Source: an uncultured Oscillospiraceae bacterium
GTDB lineage: Bacteria; Bacillota; Clostridia; Oscillospirales; Oscillospiraceae
Length of the DNA stretch: 7,600 nucleotides
Assembly: GCA_934515035.1 (NCBI GenBank)
Contig: CAKSXP010000087.1
Span: 1-7,600 of the forward strand
Direction: 5' to 3'
In this document: piece by piece, positions 4,858 through 7,600 of the stretch
Position numbering within the stretch: position 1 is the first letter of the stretch
How the letters are laid out: each line of letters opens with the position of its first letter
The notes under the pieces: generated by a model
Told to the model about the DNA's origin: nothing
What the model saw: only the letters and a program-made list of their open reading frames with translations
Database searches by the model: none
Made by a program: the position numbers and the translations under genes

Positions 4858-6438
4858 GTGGTTCTGACCGGGATCCTGTCCGCCGGGTCCCTGTGGTCCG
4901 CCGCCGGGGTTTTGTCCGCCGTTTCCGGGAGCCTGCCCGTTACCGGGAAACTGACCGTCGCCGGGCTGCGGAACATCGCCGGGCATCTGTCCCGGGAACT
5001 GTCCGCCGGCGGAGACATCGCCGGACTGAGCCGTGGAGGTCGCCGCGGAGTCCGTGCCGGAACAGAGGCTGTAGCTGCCGCCGGAGCTGAGCCCGGCGCT
5101 GGAGAAGAGCGCGTAGCTGACATCGCAGGGGGCTTCCACGCTGTAAAGCTCGCTGCCGCTGTCGTCACAGACGCTGAGCGTGCTTCCCTTGCTAACAAGA
5201 CTGCCGCCCATACCGCCGCCGAATCCGCCGGGGCCCTGCGGTCCGCCGCCCATGCCGCCGGAGGAGCCGAAGCTGACGCAGGGCTGGCCCGCCGAGAGGC
5301 TGAGGCCCATGCCGTTGCTGCCGCCGGCCGCTAGGACCGTACCGCCCGTGATACTGACCGCGCCGTCGGCGTCCAGCGGCTGGTTATCCGCGGTGTTTGC
5401 TGAGAAGACCACGACCGTGCCGCCGGAGATGGTGAGAGAGCCGTTGGAGTCGAAGCCGTCGCCAGCGGTCGTGTAGGCATAAATGCTGCCGCCAGAGATG
5501 TTCATGGAGAAGGCATAGCCCGTGAGGTCGGAGTTCGCGGCGTTCAGACAGTCGTCCGTCGCGAGGATGGAGATGTCGCCGGAATACACGTTCAGCGTTG
5601 CCGCTTCGAGGCCCTCATAGCAGGCCGTGATGTCGATGGTCGGGCCAGCGGTGTTCTCCGCGCCGACATTCAGGACATAGTCGCTGTGCACAGCGTCGTC
5701 CCCGGCAGAGATGGTGAGACAGCCGCTTTCGATGTTCAGAGTCTGCTCGGCGTTGATGGCGTCGTTGACGGGGGCGTCGATCACGAGTGTCAGCTCGCGG
5801 ATGGTGAGGCTCGCCTCCCCTTCTTCGTCGGTCGTCGCGCCGGACTTGATGCCGTTTTTGCCGTTTGCGGTGATGTAAACCGTGCCGGTTCCGCAGAGGG
5901 TGACGGTCGAGCCGTCCTTGCACTTGATGACAGCATTTTCGGCGTTTTCGTTGTCGGAGTAATTGTCGTCGTTGTTCTGCGCGCTGTCGGTGAGGCGGTT
6001 GACGCTGCCGGCAGCGGCGAAGATTGTGACCTCCGTAGACTTGTTGCAGGCGATGGGCGCGGTGTCGGAGCTTGTGAGGTCAAGGCCGTTTAAGACGAGC
6101 GTGACGCCCGTGGCGCCCTTTTTGACGGTGACGGAGCCGCCCGCGCATGAGCCGGTGAGAATATAGGTACCGGCGGACTGGATGGTGAGGGCGGTGCCCT
6201 CGATCTCATAGCCGCCGGACTCGGAGGCGGTGATGCCGCTGTCGCTGAAAGTGAGGGTGACGCTGTCCCCTGCCGAATAGCTGCCCGCTTCCGTCTGAAC
6301 ATTTGCCGTGGTCTCCGCCTCAGGCACGGCGGATGGCTTTGCGTCCGCGTTTCCGCCCGCACCGCAGGCCGTATGGATCAGGAGCAGCGCCGCCGCGAGG
6401 GCAGCCGCGCCGCAGGATGCAAAGAACTTGCGTTTCAC
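4843..6438 (-). CDS. Cthe_2159-type carbohydrate-binding lipoprotein
   Basis: The 531-residue product has a lipoprotein-type signal: KRK, a hydrophobic stretch to about residue 22, then HTAC with Cys 25 as likely lipidation site. The His at -3 is unusual, so processing is not certain. Residues about 55-380 form a beta-solenoid-like region with spaced motifs: NGLDLTSSDTAPI, GKNGIKSG, GDDAVHSD, YEGLEAA, DDCLNAAN and GDGFDSNGS. These match the Cthe_2159 domain, known as a right-handed beta-helix that binds acidic polysaccharide with calcium. The acidic turns could be its metal sites (inference). The tail from about residue 480 is rich in Gly, Pro and Gln and may be a flexible linker. The mature part carries 11 further cysteines, many for an exported protein. 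Start is GTG at 6438 with AAAGGAGG (6454-6447) eight bases upstream. It follows the beta-helix gene by 21 bases, so the two are probably co-transcribed. Confidence 0.87.
   Translation of the reverse strand: MKRKFFASCGAAALAAALLLIHTACGAGGNADAKPSAVPEAETTANVQTEAGSYSAGDSVTLTFSDSGITASESGGYEIEGTALTIQSAGTYILTGSCAGGSVTVKKGATGVTLVLNGLDLTSSDTAPIACNKSTEVTIFAAAGSVNRLTDSAQNNDDNYSDNENAENAVIKCKDGSTVTLCGTGTVYITANGKNGIKSGATTDEEGEASLTIRELTLVIDAPVNDAINAEQTLNIESGCLTISAGDDAVHSDYVLNVGAENTAGPTIDITACYEGLEAATLNVYSGDISILATDDCLNAANSDLTGYAFSMNISGGSIYAYTTAGDGFDSNGSLTISGGTVVVFSANTADNQPLDADGAVSITGGTVLAAGGSNGMGLSLSAGQPCVSFGSSGGMGGGPQGPGGFGGGMGGSLVSKGSTLSVCDDSGSELYSVEAPCDVSYALFSSAGLSSGGSYSLCSGTDSAATSTAQSGDVSAGGQFPGQMPGDVPQPGDGQFPGNGQAPGNGGQNPGGGPQGPGGQDPGQNHGGGQ
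4879..4905 (-). repeat. 27-base coding repeat, copy 2 (C-terminal tail)
   Basis: This stretch encodes GGGPQGPGG at residues 512-520 of the lipoprotein. It is identical at 25 of 27 bases to the copy at 5224-5250. The two differences are in third codon positions, so the peptide is unchanged. Confidence 0.8.
5224..5250 (-). repeat. 27-base coding repeat, copy 1 (internal Gly-rich loop)
   Basis: This stretch encodes GGGPQGPGG at residues 397-405, inside a Gly/Met-rich segment (about 393-413) that interrupts the end of the beta-solenoid region. It pairs with the copy at 4879-4905 in the tail of the same protein. Confidence 0.8.
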
Positions 6439-6459
6439 TGTGCTTGCCTCCTTTCAGAG

Positions 6460-7600
6460 TCATTTGGACAGGACGGTCCCGTCCGCAAGAGTGATGGTAT
6501 AGCCGTTGAAGCTGATCGTGCCGTTATTCACAAGGCTCGTAATTTTGCAGTCGCCGGTGAGGGTCCAGGTACAGCCGCTCTCCACGGTGACGACCGCGTT
6601 GTCGCTGACCGCCGTGCCGTCCTCTGCGTTTTCGACGATGTTGACCGTGCCGGTGAAGCTGCTGCCGTTTTGCAGCGTGAGCGTCAGAGTGGAGATAGTG
6701 TCCACAAGGATGTCGCCTTCGAGCACTTGGGCGTCGGCGGTGAATTCCACCTGGGCGCCGTTGCTGCCGGCGGTGCCCCAGCCGTGGCTGGCAGAGTTGC
6801 CGGCAACGCGGAGCAAACAGGCCGCCGCGTCCGTATTATACAGCTTCACGCCGCTGAGATAAAGCACACAGTGGGTGTTTGTGACATAGAACATATCACC
6901 GTTATTTCCCGTGAGGCTGCCGCCGGTCATGGAGAAAGTGGATGTGCCCACTTCGGCGTCGCCGCTCATAGACTGGTATATCATCACGTTGTGGACATTC
7001 TCATCGCTGCTCGCGCCCCGGGTGTCGCTCATGTTTCCGCTCACTTCGCAGTTTTCCAGCGCTATGGAGTTCTTGCCCTCGATGACCAGCGCCTCGGAGT
7101 TCGTCGCGGTGAGCGCCGCGTTTTTCACGGTGATATCCGCGGTGGAATAGACCGCTGGGGAGTTATAGCCGTTCGTGGTGTAGGTCCCGCCGTCCACGTT
7201 CACGGTGCCGCCGCCCCGGTCAGAGCGGATGGCAGCGCTGGAATTGCCGGAGGTCTCGACCGTCAAATCGCTGGCGTTGGTGGTACCGCCGCCGGTGGTC
7301 TGGATGCCGCCGGAGTTATCCGCCGTTGTGGTGATAACGGAGTCGGAGATATTTACGGTCGTGCCGCTGCCGTAGCTGAATACGCCGTTGCCGTTCTGGG
7401 CCGAGGAGGTCACGGCCGCGTTTTCAATGGTGACGGTGGCTCCGTTCGTGGCCAGCAGCGCGGCATTTACGCCGTAAAAGTCGCCGTTTTCCGTGCTGCT
7501 CGTCGCTCCGGCGCTTTTATCTACCGTAACGCCGTCCAGCGTGACCGTCGCCCCGTCGATGCGGAGGGCGTTTTCGTCGTCACCGGTGGAGGTGTAGCTC
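6460..7600 (-). CDS. Repetitive beta-helix surface protein, 5' end outside the window
   Basis: The reading frame stays open to the window edge, so the true start lies upstream; 379 residues are visible, beginning SYTSTGDDENALRIDG. A GTG at 7413 lies in frame but has no ribosome binding site and falls mid-repeat, so it is not the start. The protein consists of short beta-strand repeats of roughly 20-25 residues, for example ATVTLDGVTV, ATVTIENAAV, TTVNISDSVI, GTVNVDGGTY, ADITVKNAAL and NSIALENCEV, with a regular T/V-x-V/I pattern and Asn/Gly turns. This is the look of a right-handed parallel beta-helix, seen in adhesins and polysaccharide-binding or -cleaving proteins. No catalytic motif is evident. 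The C-terminus ends in the same style of repeats (FNGYTITLADGTVLSK), with no LPXTG or other anchor. It precedes the carbohydrate-binding lipoprotein by 21 bases, suggesting a shared envelope or polysaccharide role. Confidence 0.8.
   Translation of the reverse strand, partial: SYTSTGDDENALRIDGATVTLDGVTVDKSAGATSSTENGDFYGVNAALLATNGATVTIENAAVTSSAQNGNGVFSYGSGTTVNISDSVITTTADNSGGIQTTGGGTTNASDLTVETSGNSSAAIRSDRGGGTVNVDGGTYTTNGYNSPAVYSTADITVKNAALTATNSEALVIEGKNSIALENCEVSGNMSDTRGASSDENVHNVMIYQSMSGDAEVGTSTFSMTGGSLTGNNGDMFYVTNTHCVLYLSGVKLYNTDAAACLLRVAGNSASHGWGTAGSNGAQVEFTADAQVLEGDILVDTISTLTLTLQNGSSFTGTVNIVENAEDGTAVSDNAVVTVESGCTWTLTGDCKITSLVNNGTISFNGYTITLADGTVLSK

Noticed and set aside
6090..6362. Small Arg/Pro-rich frames within the lipoprotein gene, both strands
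   Set aside because: Overlaps a strongly supported gene in another frame; composition is typical of GC-rich shadow frames.
6460..7600. CRISPR-like or tandem DNA repeats in the beta-helix gene
   Set aside because: The periodicity is at protein level only; I see no exact DNA repeats with regular spacers.

Overview
The window looks like chromosomal DNA from a moderately GC-rich Gram-positive anaerobe, most likely a gut Clostridia/Oscillospirales-type bacterium. The reasons are strong AGGAGG-type ribosome binding sites, a near-consensus sigma-A promoter, a MarR plus two half-size ABC exporter genes, and a lipoprotein of the clostridial Cthe_2159 carbohydrate-binding family. The taxonomy is inference. 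Every gene I can support lies on the minus strand, so the biological order runs from base 7600 down to base 1.

Region 7600-4826 holds a cell-surface pair. A 5'-truncated, repetitive beta-helix protein (stop at 6460) is followed 21 bases later by a GTG-started Cthe_2159-like lipoprotein (6438-4843) with a Gly/Pro-rich tail. The unit closes with a textbook intrinsic terminator whose stem encodes the last residues of the lipoprotein. Both proteins probably sit outside the membrane and one or both may bind anionic polysaccharide.

Region 4825-4513 is non-coding. It contains a large imperfect hairpin (4627-4678) and a strong minus-strand promoter with a palindrome at the predicted transcription start, a good place for autoregulation by the MarR protein.

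Region 4512-496 is a compact three-gene operon: a MarR-type repressor, then two ABC half-transporters separated by 9 and 12 bases. The two ATPase domains are complementary. One has a degraded Walker B and switch histidine with an intact signature; the other has an intact Walker B and histidine with a degraded signature. This is the architecture of asymmetric heterodimeric exporters with one working ATP site, often drug efflux pumps. A long hairpin at 397-442 probably ends the operon.

Region 495-1 is a non-coding leader with a candidate promoter, a small attenuator-like hairpin and a 16-base operator-like palindrome. It ends in the first codons of a ketopantoate-reductase-like gene. That gene turns into an inverted copy of itself at bases 1-30, giving a 60-base near-perfect palindrome at the window edge. 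The simplest reading is a fold-back artefact at a contig end.

I see no tRNA, rRNA, CRISPR array, insertion sequence or phage gene, and no convincing evidence of a wholly new system. The most interesting points are the edge fold-back, the two putative operators, and the beta-helix/Cthe_2159 surface pair.
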